From: Phytophthora quininea
Lineage: Eukaryota; Oomycota; Peronosporomycetes; Peronosporales; Peronosporaceae
Length of the DNA stretch: 64,000 bases
Assembly: GCA_011947345.1 (NCBI GenBank)
Contig: JAAVTG010000411.1
Span: 1 to 64,000, forward strand
Direction: 5' to 3'
Positions 22,456-31,899 of the stretch are shown here, one piece after another. Numbering within the stretch: position 1 is the first letter of the stretch; every line of letters begins with the position of its first letter. The notes beneath the pieces are model-generated. The model saw only the letters and a program-made list of their open reading frames with translations. It made no database searches and was not told the DNA's origin. The position numbers were made by a program, and so were the translations under genes.

Positions 22456-23600
22456 TTAGAAAATCTCCAGCGTTGATTCTGGGTCGACAGCGTAGACGAC
22501 CTTGTACTTGTCAAAGAGAGTCTGCAAGGCGTCGACGTACTGTTGGTGGTACTTCTGGACGTCTTCTTTCGTCGGGTGTTTAATGTGAGGCAGCTCCAAA
22601 GCCTTCCCCACAACAGTTATGAGGTCCACATCGGAGCGAGGCAGATAGAAACACTGCGGGAGACCGTAGAAAAGAACGCCAGGTATTTTGAACTCGTTCA
22701 GCTGGAGCCGAAACTTCAGCAGGTACGGGAATGTATGGTAGGCGTACTCTTCGCCGAAAGTGTAGGCTGGGTGCACTTTATAGCCGTGTTGCAGCGCCAG
22801 CTTGACGAACCCGAAGCGCTTCTTGATGTACACTCGGTGTGCTCCTCGTTTGTACAAAGTGGCCTCCTCGAATCCTCCAGGCATCAGACACAAGTTCTGC
22901 CCCGTGGCCATGAGTTTGTGAAAGGTGGTTTTGGCGACGGTACTGAAGTCCATCCAGTAGAGAAGGTCTCTCATGATCGGGAACCAAAGAGGTTTTCAGC
23001 CACGAGCCAGCGACAATGCGCGTGTTCGAAGCTCATGTGGTGGGCAGCGTTGAAAGCCCAGCCGTTGGAGAGAACTCCATGCGGGTGGAAGGCGAAGACT
23101 GCCTTATCGTCAGCCTTCACGAACGGTGACAGGTCGTTCTCCTCGACGGTTTTGACGGCAATGTTCCTGTCCAGCTTGTCGCCTTCCTTGCTCTGCTTTG
23201 CCACCTCTCGCTCTTCAAAGACCGTGACGTTGAGTCGGAAGTACGGGTAGCGTAGGAATGAGTAGCGCAGTAGTCGTCGCATGTACGGCCACTGGTGAAG
23301 TGACGGTCGGGTCACGAAGTGATAGCTCTCGTGAACCGCGACGAAGACAAGGAAAAGCTGCGCGACGAACGGTATTGGAGTCCGATCCCAGACCCATCGG
23401 GCCACACCGAACAGCGAGAAGAACCACAACAGCGCGAAGAGGATGAGACCGACGACCCAAAGTCCGTACAGAATGAAGAGGTGGAAGCGGCGAAGCACTC
23501 GACCTCGAAGCGTGAGCAGATGCGGTTGAAGGTCATTGTTGGGCCACGACCGTGTGCGGCCGCAGGCAGAGTTTGGCAGGTTTTCGTCGACTTCCTTCAT
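22456..23600 (-). CDS. Diacylglycerol acyltransferase type 2 (DGAT2/MOGAT family), copy 1
   Basis: DGAT2 enzymes esterify diacylglycerol with acyl-CoA to make triacylglycerol at the ER and lipid droplets. The sequence shows an N-terminal soluble segment, a hydrophobic hairpin (LFILYGLWVVGLILFALLWF), the catalytic FHPHGVLSNG motif, CLMPGGFEEA, KKRFGFVKLAL and the YFEK-equivalent region. The start MKEVDENLPNSACGRTRSW aligns with the neighbouring copy. One frame slip near 22986 lies in a TTT run that is TTTT in copy 2 at the same codon (NLFWFPI), so it is probably a read error. Length is about 381 residues. It is the downstream half of a tandem pair with 24084-25241. A small-peptide gene diverges from its 5' end. 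Confidence 0.9.
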
Positions 23601-23815
23601 CGCGTTGCTTTCAAGAATGATGTCACAGAGAGGAATCCGATGGCGAAGTAGCCGGAGCTTGCGTGAGGCGAGCTAGCCGACAGTTTTTAATGTGGCGCTT
23701 GGTGTTGCTGATGATCGCGTGAGTAGGATTAGCATCGCGATGAAGTCACCCTGCTCAACCGTCTTGGCGTTGTTGATCACTTTTCAATTCGCCTTATCGA
23801 CCCGACCCACCTCTG
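23601..23815. promoter_or_regulatory. Divergent promoter region between DGAT2 copy 1 and small ORF 1
   Basis: These 215 bp separate the two start codons, which point away from each other. The same arrangement recurs at 25242-25580. No exact initiator match was found. Confidence 0.5.
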
Positions 23816-24022
23816 ATGCTGTGCTCTCTCGTTGAACGAGCAGACTCCCTTCTTGGGCTGATCGTTCGCGGTCTGGTGCTCGTCCTCCTCCAAATTGCGC
23901 CTGCAATGTCCAAGATCCTCGACTGGGACTACGACGCCGAAGCTGTCGGTCCTATCGTCCCGGAATGGTGCGACTCGGCTGTCGTCAAGAAGTCCAACGA
24001 GCCTCGCGTAGCATTCGCTTGA
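23816..24022 (+). CDS. Small membrane-type protein, paralogue 1 (68 aa)
   Basis: The frame MLCSLVERADSLLGLIVRGL has a hydrophobic helix (LIVRGLVLVLLQIA, residues 15-28). A polar segment follows, ILDWDYDAEAVGPIVPEW, and the protein ends VAFA. A second gene at 25581-25888 encodes the same layout, with INWDYSSQEWGTIVP and an end in EFA. The conserved WDY..(x)..IVP core and the paired position beside DGAT2 argue that it is a real gene. No intron is needed here, whereas the paralogue has one after IVP. The single-helix topology suggests an ER or lipid-droplet micropeptide, but this is inference. No known family was recognised. Confidence 0.65.
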   Translation: MLCSLVERADSLLGLIVRGLVLVLLQIAPAMSKILDWDYDAEAVGPIVPEWCDSAVVKKSNEPRVAFA

Positions 24023-24083
24023 TGAAGTGAAGACAGCACAGCTAAATGCCCGTAAAATATACTTCATTCATGAGTTCCAGTGC

Positions 24084-25241
24084 TTAAAAGAGTTCCAACT
24101 CGGCGTCCGGGTCGACGGCATACACGCCCTTGTACTTGTTGAACAGCCTCTGCAGCGCCTGCATGTACTGGTCGTGGTACTTCTTCACGTCCTCCCTCGT
24201 CGGGCTTTCGATGTGAGGCAGGACCAGTGGCTTACCAACAACCGTGATGAGATCCACATCCGTTCGAGGCAGGTAGCAGCAGTTCATGCGACCAAAGAAG
24301 ACGACACCCGGCAGCTTGAACTCGTTCAGCTTGAGCCGAAGCTTCAGGATCCACGGGAATGCATGGTACGCGTACTCCTCGCCGAAAGTGTAGACTGGAT
24401 GCACCTTGTAGCCGTACTGCAGCGCCATCTTGATGAATCCAAAGCGCTTCTTGATGTACACGCGGTGCTTGCCGCGTCGGTAGATGGTGGCCTCTTCAAA
24501 GCCACCAGGAATGAGACTGACGTTCTGTCCTGACGGCATCATGCGCTGGAAAGCAGCCTTGGCCACAGTGCCAAAGTCCATCCAGTTGAGCACGTCCCTC
24601 AGAATTGGGAACCAGAACAAGTTCTCGGCAACCAGCCACCGACAGTCAGCGCGGGAAAAGCTCATACTGTGCGCACCGTTGATCGCGAAGCCGTTGGAGA
24701 GCACTCCGTGCGGATGGAAAGCAAACATCGCGTGGTCGTTTGGCGGCACGAACGGGGTCGAGTCGCACTCCGCGATGGCTTTACTCGCAGCTGACGTCCA
24801 GCCCTTCACATCCCCGTGAGCTGCTTGATGCAACTTCATCTCCGCTTCTTGCCGCTCTTCAAACACCGTCACGTTGAGTCGGAAGTACGGGTAGTGCAGG
24901 AACACGTAGCGCATCAGACGCCGCATGAACGGCCATTGGTGTAGCGAGCTCCGCGTTAAGTAGTGGTAGCTCTCGTACATGGACACCAGACCGAGGAAGG
25001 CTCGAACGATGAACGGGATCGGCGTGGCCTGTCCATTCGCAACCAAAGTCCAAAGCCATCGCAGTCCAAAGTAGCCCGAGAGCATCCACATGACGATGAA
25101 AAAGCCCATGCCGACGACCCACAGGCCGTACAGCACCCAGAGCTGCAGGTGTCTTAGCATCCGTCCTTGCAACGTCGACAGCTCCGACCGAGCATTGTTG
25201 TCCGGCCAGGAAGAAGTCCGTCCGCAGGCAGCGTTCTGCAT
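24084..25241 (-). CDS. Diacylglycerol acyltransferase type 2 (DGAT2/MOGAT family), copy 2
   Basis: This is an intact 385-residue DGAT2. The start at 25241 (MQNAACGRTSSWPDNN) is chosen over upstream Mets in the open frame because it aligns with copy 1. Motifs in order: an N-terminal hydrophobic hairpin (LWVLYGLWVVGMGFFIVMW), YPYFRLNVTVFEE, FAFHPHGVLSNGFAIN (HPHG active site), SLIPGGFEEATIYRRG, KKRFGFIKMALQYGYKVHP and VDLITVVGKPLVLPH. An insert of Ala/His-rich residues after VFEERQEAE differs in length from copy 1. The two copies are similar throughout, including N-terminal ACGRT, so the duplication covers the whole gene. Expected product: triacylglycerol or wax-type neutral lipid. Specificity cannot be told from sequence. 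Confidence 0.92.
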   Translation of the reverse strand: MQNAACGRTSSWPDNNARSELSTLQGRMLRHLQLWVLYGLWVVGMGFFIVMWMLSGYFGLRWLWTLVANGQATPIPFIVRAFLGLVSMYESYHYLTRSSLHQWPFMRRLMRYVFLHYPYFRLNVTVFEERQEAEMKLHQAAHGDVKGWTSAASKAIAECDSTPFVPPNDHAMFAFHPHGVLSNGFAINGAHSMSFSRADCRWLVAENLFWFPILRDVLNWMDFGTVAKAAFQRMMPSGQNVSLIPGGFEEATIYRRGKHRVYIKKRFGFIKMALQYGYKVHPVYTFGEEYAYHAFPWILKLRLKLNEFKLPGVVFFGRMNCCYLPRTDVDLITVVGKPLVLPHIESPTREDVKKYHDQYMQALQRLFNKYKGVYAVDPDAELELF

Positions 25242-25580
25242 CTCTCGTCCTATTGAAGAGTGGCGAGTTCTGTCAAACGAGGAGCTGGAGCAGAGCCAGC
25301 GCCACCCAAGGCGAGCTGCAGTCGTCGTGGAGCCTTGCACGGTGGTAAAAGCAGGATAGAGACAAGCCGTTTGCATGAGCTTGTAGCGTCGGATTGCGTG
25401 GGCTTCTCCGGCCGATGACGTTGGTCACTTCAACATGGAGAGAGACGTCGGACTCGAGCAGATAGCGGAGACCAAGTACCATGGTGACGCCCCAGCGGAC
25501 AAATCGAGACTGGACGATCCCAGCGGCTTGAGCTTGGCTGGAAGCTCCTCTCTGCAGTAGGTAATTTGCAGCGGAGAGTC
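25242..25580. promoter_or_regulatory. Divergent promoter region between DGAT2 copy 2 and small ORF 2
   Basis: These 339 bp lie between the two start codons, the counterpart of 23601-23815. No gene is seen within it. The long upstream extension of the DGAT2 frame here looks non-coding. Confidence 0.5.
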
Positions 25581-25888
25581 ATGTCGTTCATGCCGTGTCC
25601 CGTGCTTCAGCTCGTGGACGACTTACTGGGGCAGGTCGCCCGCGTCGTCGTGTTCGTGTGCACGCAGCTACTGCCGACGGTCAGCAAGAGCATCAACTGG
25701 GACTACAGCAGCCAAGAGTGGGGGACCATCGTCCCGGTGAGCTCTAAAAGAGGTTCTATCGGCCTGCAGATTTCGGTATTGCTAATGAATTATTAACCTG
25801 CATGCTATAAGGATGGAGCGAGCAGGAAGAAGCAGACGCAGACACCAACGGCTTCGCATGGACTCGACGTCGCGCAGAGTTCGCTTGA
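25581..25888 (+). CDS. Small membrane-type protein, paralogue 2 (one intron)
   Basis: The protein starts MSFMPCPVLQLVDDLLG, has a hydrophobic helix (VARVVVFVCTQLLP) and then SINWDYSSQEWGTIVP. A GT..AG intron at 25737-25811 follows. The downstream exon read to TGA at 25886-25888 gives an acidic then basic tail ending RRRAEFA, which resembles the VAFA end of paralogue 1. The phase across the intron is off by one base, consistent with the small indels common here. It diverges from DGAT2 copy 2, repeating the gene order of the first pair. The function is unknown. Confidence 0.6.
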
Positions 25889-25999
25889 AGTGGCGAGAAC
25901 TTGTGCTGTATACTCAAACCAAGATAACAGAGTTTCATCCAATCAAATCACGTTTCCCTTATTCATTCCCACACGGCATTCCCACGAGACGTCGCTGTC

Positions 26000-28900
26000 A
26001 TGGCGCCGTCTCCTGCGCGCCCTCCTACACCTCCAGAGCCCCCACAGCTTCTAGACCAGCTTCGTCTCGTCACCAAGACAGTCCTTCTACGCCTGACACC
26101 CATCGCACGCCCATACTGGCCGCCCCTCCACTGCTAGAGCGCTTGGAGGCTGTCGACAGAGAGGCAGACCTCCGGAAATTCGCTTTTTACGGCCGTCAGA
26201 ACGCCCACGTGGACCACATTGTAGAAGCCCCAAGAGAACAAGATGATGACACACTGCAGAGTGCACAGACGCTAGTGGAGGACGGAAAACTCAAGGCCAG
26301 ACTGGACGACGTGGCGTACCTTCTGGACGCTCTGCTGGGCCCCGTGAGGACGCAGGCCCAGGCCAAAGCGGCGCTGGAGCTGACAGGAATACTGCAAGAC
26401 CACAAGATCCAACAGGCGCTGACTCTAGCGCACAGAACAATGCAGAGCCGCGTGAAACTAGTGCTAATGAAGGTGGATGTGGAAGCTCCAGAGAAGTACC
26501 GACTGGCACTCGCTGTGTTGGCCTACTTCATATCGATGAGTGGAGAAATGGAGGAGTATTTTGATGACAAGGTGGTGGATGCGATTGTGAACGCGTTGAA
26601 GAGGGAGAATAAGAGGCCGAGTGGAGCTGCTGGAGAGAAGAAGAAGTCCGGGTTGGCAGTAGAGCAACTGAAGAAATGCTTGAAGAGGAAGCGAGTAGAT
26701 CGTGGAGTTATGGATGCAGTGGATGTGTTTGACTTTGATGGAGCTGACGAGGAGAGTGCAGTGAAGGCGTCTGGAATGGCGGATGGTGCGTGGCAAACGC
26801 AGCTGACGACACTGTTGGAAGGACAAGACATGTTTTTGTTGAGGGAAGCTTCATGCTTCCGTCACTGATGTGCTTTGGGCAACGTTGCTTAATTTGCTAA
26901 TGGTTGACAGCTCTGCTTCTTGCTCACCTGCAGATGAGAATGCGGTTCAGCCGCGACTTCACCAGAGTCAAGATGAGCGCGCAGGGGACATTGCCAAGGA
27001 TAATTTCCAGTTGATTTGTGCACGGAAGCGACAGCTCGTGCGAAATGGTGGTGTCAACACTCTTGTCCGTGATCTAGCGAAGGAGATTGACATTCTCAAG
27101 CCCTTTCTACCTACATCTCTAGCGAGTCCAGCTCCTCGCCGATGTGCACAATCGCTGCACCATCTGAACGTGTTGCTATCGGTTCTGGATCAGGTTAGTT
27201 TTCTAGCGGCGGATGTTCAGCGATACTTGTCAAGACAGAGAGTGCTCTTCTCATTGGTGTTGAAACTGATCGTGTTGATGAGTGATTTGAGTTTGGGGGA
27301 ACAGGCCCAGGATGGATGGGAGGCTGGATCTGGTTGCTTAATGCTGGCTGTTGAGGTGCTAGTGACATCTTTACGTGTGCTGATCAATTTAACCCACCAC
27401 AACGCTGACGCGGCGAGACATATGCATGCTTTGGATGGAATGAAGACTCTTGCCGTATCGTTTTTCCGTTTAAGAAGTTTGGTGGACTCTTTCGCGGCTC
27501 TGAAGATAAGGCCACCAGCATTTGACAAGTGGGAATTTGACACCACGTTGTTGCTGCTTAGTGCAATGGTCAATAGTGTTGAATTGAGCCCCTGGAATCG
27601 CGACGCTCTTGCAGCAGTACAAGTGGCCATCCAGACAGAAAGCAGCACTGCTGCAGCTTCGTATGGGGAAAGACCTGCCAGCGATGCGTGTGGTATGTTG
27701 ACACAGTTTTTCCTAGCGAAAGTGGAGTCATATGCGCATCTGATGAGTTCGCAAACCCAAACATCAAGTGAAGTTGTATCCATCGAAGAAAACAGTGATG
27801 AATGGAACCCAGAAGACGTGATTCTTGGCGGATGCACTTCCATATTACTCGGGTACTTGATGGAAGACTCTATAAACTGCAGGAACTCGATTCTGGGATG
27901 TTTACCTGATCGCTCGCCGAGGATCTTGGTGAGCGCTCTTAGCGTGTTTGTAGCTTTTCACTCGCAAATTGGGGCATTGACTCCGGAAGTCGTCAAGTCG
28001 GCAGTTCACATTGAAGCTGTGCTAAAGGCACTTCTTCGTGCTAATAGTACAGATCATTCCAATTTATTGGCCAGTTCTGCAGAAGATAGTTCACAGCAGA
28101 TGGAGGAGGTTGCTGACACAAACTTCGAGCAGGAGATGGCGACAGTCACTGCGTCCTCTGACAAGAACATGGACAAGATTCCTCGCTGTCCAGCAGCTTC
28201 TTCCAGAAGAGAGCCACTGCGAAACGTGTGCTCCAATATTGATGATTCTGATAGTGAGCCGAATGACAGCTCAAAACGCGCTTCTAAAGGGGAGGAGACA
28301 ACAGTTCCCAAAGGGATGAGTACTCCAACCAGAAGCCCACTTCGAAACCGGAGAAGTACGTTTGCAAAGGCAACCATGAGGACTCCTTCTCCGATGCGTA
28401 GCAGGTCTAGACAATCAATGACGACCGCTATCCAACCCGACGGAACGCTCTCGTCACCAGTCGTAGCTCGGCTATTGAGACGCACTCGGCAACTCGTAGA
28501 AGAATTTGATGCCGAATTTGCTTGCCGTTCGCGGTCGCGCGCTGGAGTAAACAGTGGCGTCGCTGTTGAGGGCGAGATGGCAAGATCAAGCGGTGACAGT
28601 TCACCGAGCGTTGTGCTTACGATGGATGTGACTTGCCGTGATAATGGCAGCAACGGTCTGGAGCTATCGCAGGACTCGCCAAGAGAAGATTTCGATGCTG
28701 GTACTCCGAACCACTTGCCATTCAAGCGAACAAAGAAGACGAAGCATGAGATTGCTGCATCTGCCAAGCCCAAGCACGATCTATCTGTGTTTGAATTTGA
28801 AGACACTGCGCCGTCTACTCCACTACGTAAATCCAAGACCAATATACTATCACAGACCCCGACGAGGGTGACAAACTCCCCGGTGAATCACAAGTGGTAA

Positions 28901-29088
28901 CACCAAAACGAAAGCAACTAATAAAGGCGAATGGGTCGTCCAGCCAGCTACAAACGCCGACGAGGAATGGTCCATCTCCAATCATGAACCACTCACCCGC
29001 ATCAGCGAGCCCGCACAGACGCAAATGGAAAGCCACTCGGAGACTTCCATCTGCTCGTGCTAGCGCTGTGTTCGACTTCACAGACTAG
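26000..29088 (+). CDS. WAPL-like cohesin release factor (frameshifted)
   Basis: WAPL opens the cohesin ring together with Pds5. The N-terminal WAPL domain is visible as LQSAQTLVEDGKLKARLDD, AALELTGILQDHKIQQAL, RLALAVLAYFISMSGEMEE and, later, LVTSLRVLINLTHHN. The middle has long helical repeats and the C-terminal third is Ser/Arg/Pro-rich and disordered. Frames change near 26110, 26855 and 28895. Each continues a plausible protein, so one gene of about 1,030 residues is inferred. The ATG at 26000 (MAPSPARPPTPPEPP) is the likely start. Three V-F-[D/E]-F motifs occur (near 26730, 28790 and 29070, the last almost at the C-terminus). They may correspond to Pds5/cohesin-binding FGF-type motifs. No introns are apparent. 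Confidence 0.75.
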
Positions 29089-30463
29089 AAAATGCTGATC
29101 GCCAACGACTCCAACCTTCACGACGGATAAGTATGTATTCATTCAGTTCTTCTCAACGTCCATCGTTTTGACGCGAGCGGAAAACACTTCGTGAAGGCAA
29201 ACACAAGTCTTTTTGGTTGGTTGGACAAAGCAGCCGATACGTAAGGACTCGATATCACTGATGTGGATTCCTCTGTTCCTGTTACCGCCTACTGTTGTTC
29301 CTTCCTGACCAAGACTCCTCAACGCTATCCTGAAGCACCAGGGTGAGCAGTTAGCACTTCTTTGCTTGACCGTTGGGGATTCTCGACTTCACCGATTTGT
29401 ACTGGGAGCCTCAGCATTAACTCTGCTCGGAGAATAGAGGCACATCCAAAGGGAGCATAGACCCCTTGCTCTGGATCCCATCGAACTGACCCCAAGCTTA
29501 GAATGGTATCCACGGTGATGCATGTACGTCTGACGCGGTTAAATACACCGAGCCGACGCCGAGAGTCGACGGCAGCAAGCACTTCCTCGATATTTTTCAG
29601 CTCCCTTAGAAACGGAGACTTCGTGAAAATGTCATAATAGGGGGTCAGAATTGGCTTTTCGGTGGTGATTTTCATGGCTCGACGGTGGTCATATTTTTAT
29701 GGTCACTGGCCATTTCGACCGTCCGACGAGTCATTTCGCGTTCAGTCTCGATTTTTCGGCCGTAGCACGCAGGTCGATGAGCAATAGTCGTAGATAGAGC
29801 TCCTCCCACGCCCTCCCCAGGTTGGTGACACACCTCCTCTTGCTCTCTACAGGCTCGCGCAACTAACCGCAAGCGCACTTGTCGCTACAGACACCGTGAA
29901 GCGTTGCTGGAACCGCCACAAGGCTCGCTCAAGACCAGGGGCGCCGAGGGCTGCAAATCCTAGGCTCTGGAAGAGTAGAGAGGCTAATGCGATCATAAAT
30001 TCATATGCTCTTCGACTACAAGCTTCTTCTGCGTTGAAGTCGCAGAGTGATGGTCAACCGCAAAATGTCCACTCGCTGAATTCTGACCGGGGCCATATTT
30101 TTTCCGCTGCAGGTCATTTCGCCGGCGCCCGAGTGGTGATATGTTTTGTACCATTTCTCAATCTTGACTCCCCTAATGAGGTGAAGAAGTTGATTTCACG
30201 TCTGGAAATGGCGCAGAGAGAGTGGAAGACTGGGATGATGATCTGTCTGAAGCTAGCTGTGTATCAAAAGAGTGGATGGGAATACCACAACATTGGATGC
30301 CCGTTTCGACTGGATCAATCAACCCAAGCAACTCTAGCATTGTGGAAAGCTGGTCATCATTCTTGAAACGGGTACAAGTGAAGTTGAGTTTAAGGCTGAT
30401 GTTGATGTGTTGAGTTTCTGAAGGTGAAGCGGGCAATTAATTGTGTGACCACTGAAAAGCATA
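29089..30463. other. Gene-poor stretch with one unassigned open frame
   Basis: A minus-strand frame (29325-29675) contains VRRTCITVDTILSLGSVRW and VQIGEVENPQRSS, which looks like a fragment of a larger protein. The rest (29680-30460) has scattered short frames. The mix of truncated frames next to Crinkler-type relics suggests transposon or effector debris, but no element ends were identified. Confidence 0.35.
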
Positions 30464-31870
30464 TCAAACGCAGGCTGGTTGTTTATTGACGCTGCTGGTC
30501 TTTTTGGCGAGCTCCACAAAGTCCTCACGCCAAACGATACCGTCGCCGTCTGCATCGTTTCCCATGAGTTGGATGCCTATGTGGAAAAAGCGAGCGTGCT
30601 TCAGCGCAGACGGCACACAAATCCCCTTGCCATGGTCATACTCTTCTTCTCTGCAAATGTGTTGGAAACAGCTCGTATCGATGTCTTCTGTGACGATCAA
30701 GTGGCCGATACTGCTTACAGGAACTCGAGCGAGGAGTTTACGGATGCGGTTGCGTCCGATTCCCATCATTTTCCTTTCGCGTGCAAACTGTGCAGCACTA
30801 CACTCCACCGAGACGCTGCCGTTCAACACGCTGATGCCCATCCCATCTCTAAACTTCATGCGACCAAAAGTCCCCACGTATAGTTTCTGGGCGAGGAATG
30901 CTGGCCATTCAACGTTCGGTGGACCCAAGAACGGCACCGTCAAGGGGCTACAATCTTGGTCACGGCGTCTGGAAACTTCACTCGGGTATTGCGAGACGAT
31001 TGCATGCCCATCTCGTACAGCAGCGCTGAGAAAAAAATGTTAAATGTGCTTCCGCTGAGACCATTGCGATGACTCGCGACTGCTATCGCGCCCGCAGTCA
31101 ACGCCTCAAGTTGCATTTCGCGGTCGGAGCTGCTACCACCGCCGCGGTCGTTCGCATCGTGGAAAGCGCGATTGAAAGATGTCCTGATGCGGTTCCACCT
31201 TAATAATGATGCAGAGTACGTTTTGCCGCCCAGCAAGCAGAGATGCAACAAGGCGTCCTCGTCGGCTTTCGGGAATGCTGTGTGACACCACCAGGGCCCT
31301 TGTCCGTTCTTTCCTTTTACAGGATGGTCAGAAGAAGGACCAGCCACAGCGCGAACAAGTTTGCGTCTTCGAACGAGTCCCAAAGACGAGTAAAATGGCC
31401 TTCAAGTAGGGTCCTATGTTCTCCGTACGATTAGCGTCGTAGTAATACACCATAAGGAACAGACACACTTGGCCGACGACCAAGTTGTAGGCGTCGAACT
31501 TCTGCATCGCAAAACACCGTTGCACCACAGTCTCCGCCATCCCGTCCAAGTATTCGGCCAAGTCTGCGTTCTCAGCCAACGGCTTTGACGCTTCGTACTC
31601 CATTGCTAGTTGTGCGAACAGCGGTCTGCTGTGCTTAATGATCTCACGCAAGTCGTTTCTCACGCTGGCAAGACGCGGGTCTTGGAATCCAGGGAACGCC
31701 GTGAACACGATGCACCACAAGGCTTCACGTTTTTCCCTCGGTTCGCCGTAGTTTTTATCAAGCTTTTGACGGATCCCTTCGTGCCGCTGACAACCAGCGC
31801 GATCCCAAACGAACGGAAAACGTTGTAGATGAAGCGCAGCTTACGAATTGAATTTGTGTACTTGTGGTCA
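30464..31870 (-). pseudogene. Crinkler-type P-loop NTPase/nuclease relic, copy A
   Basis: The minus-strand pieces in order are: a segment after the Walker B region (NVFRSFGIALVVSGTKG, about 31870-31760); a helical middle (31328-31720, FPGFQDPRLASVRNDLREI); a piece with LHLCLLGGKTYSA (30940-31383); and a C-terminal part with FLGPPNVEWPAFL and a nuclease-like GSVSVECSA (30464-30943). These match the layout of the oomycete Crinkler-related family that joins an NTPase to a restriction-type nuclease domain. The Walker A region is absent, the frame breaks several times, and the Lys of the expected E-x-K nuclease motif is missing. It is a degraded copy lying head to head with copy B. Confidence 0.55.
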
Positions 31871-31899
31871 CTAAGTAGCCGCTGATCGTGGCCGTCCCG

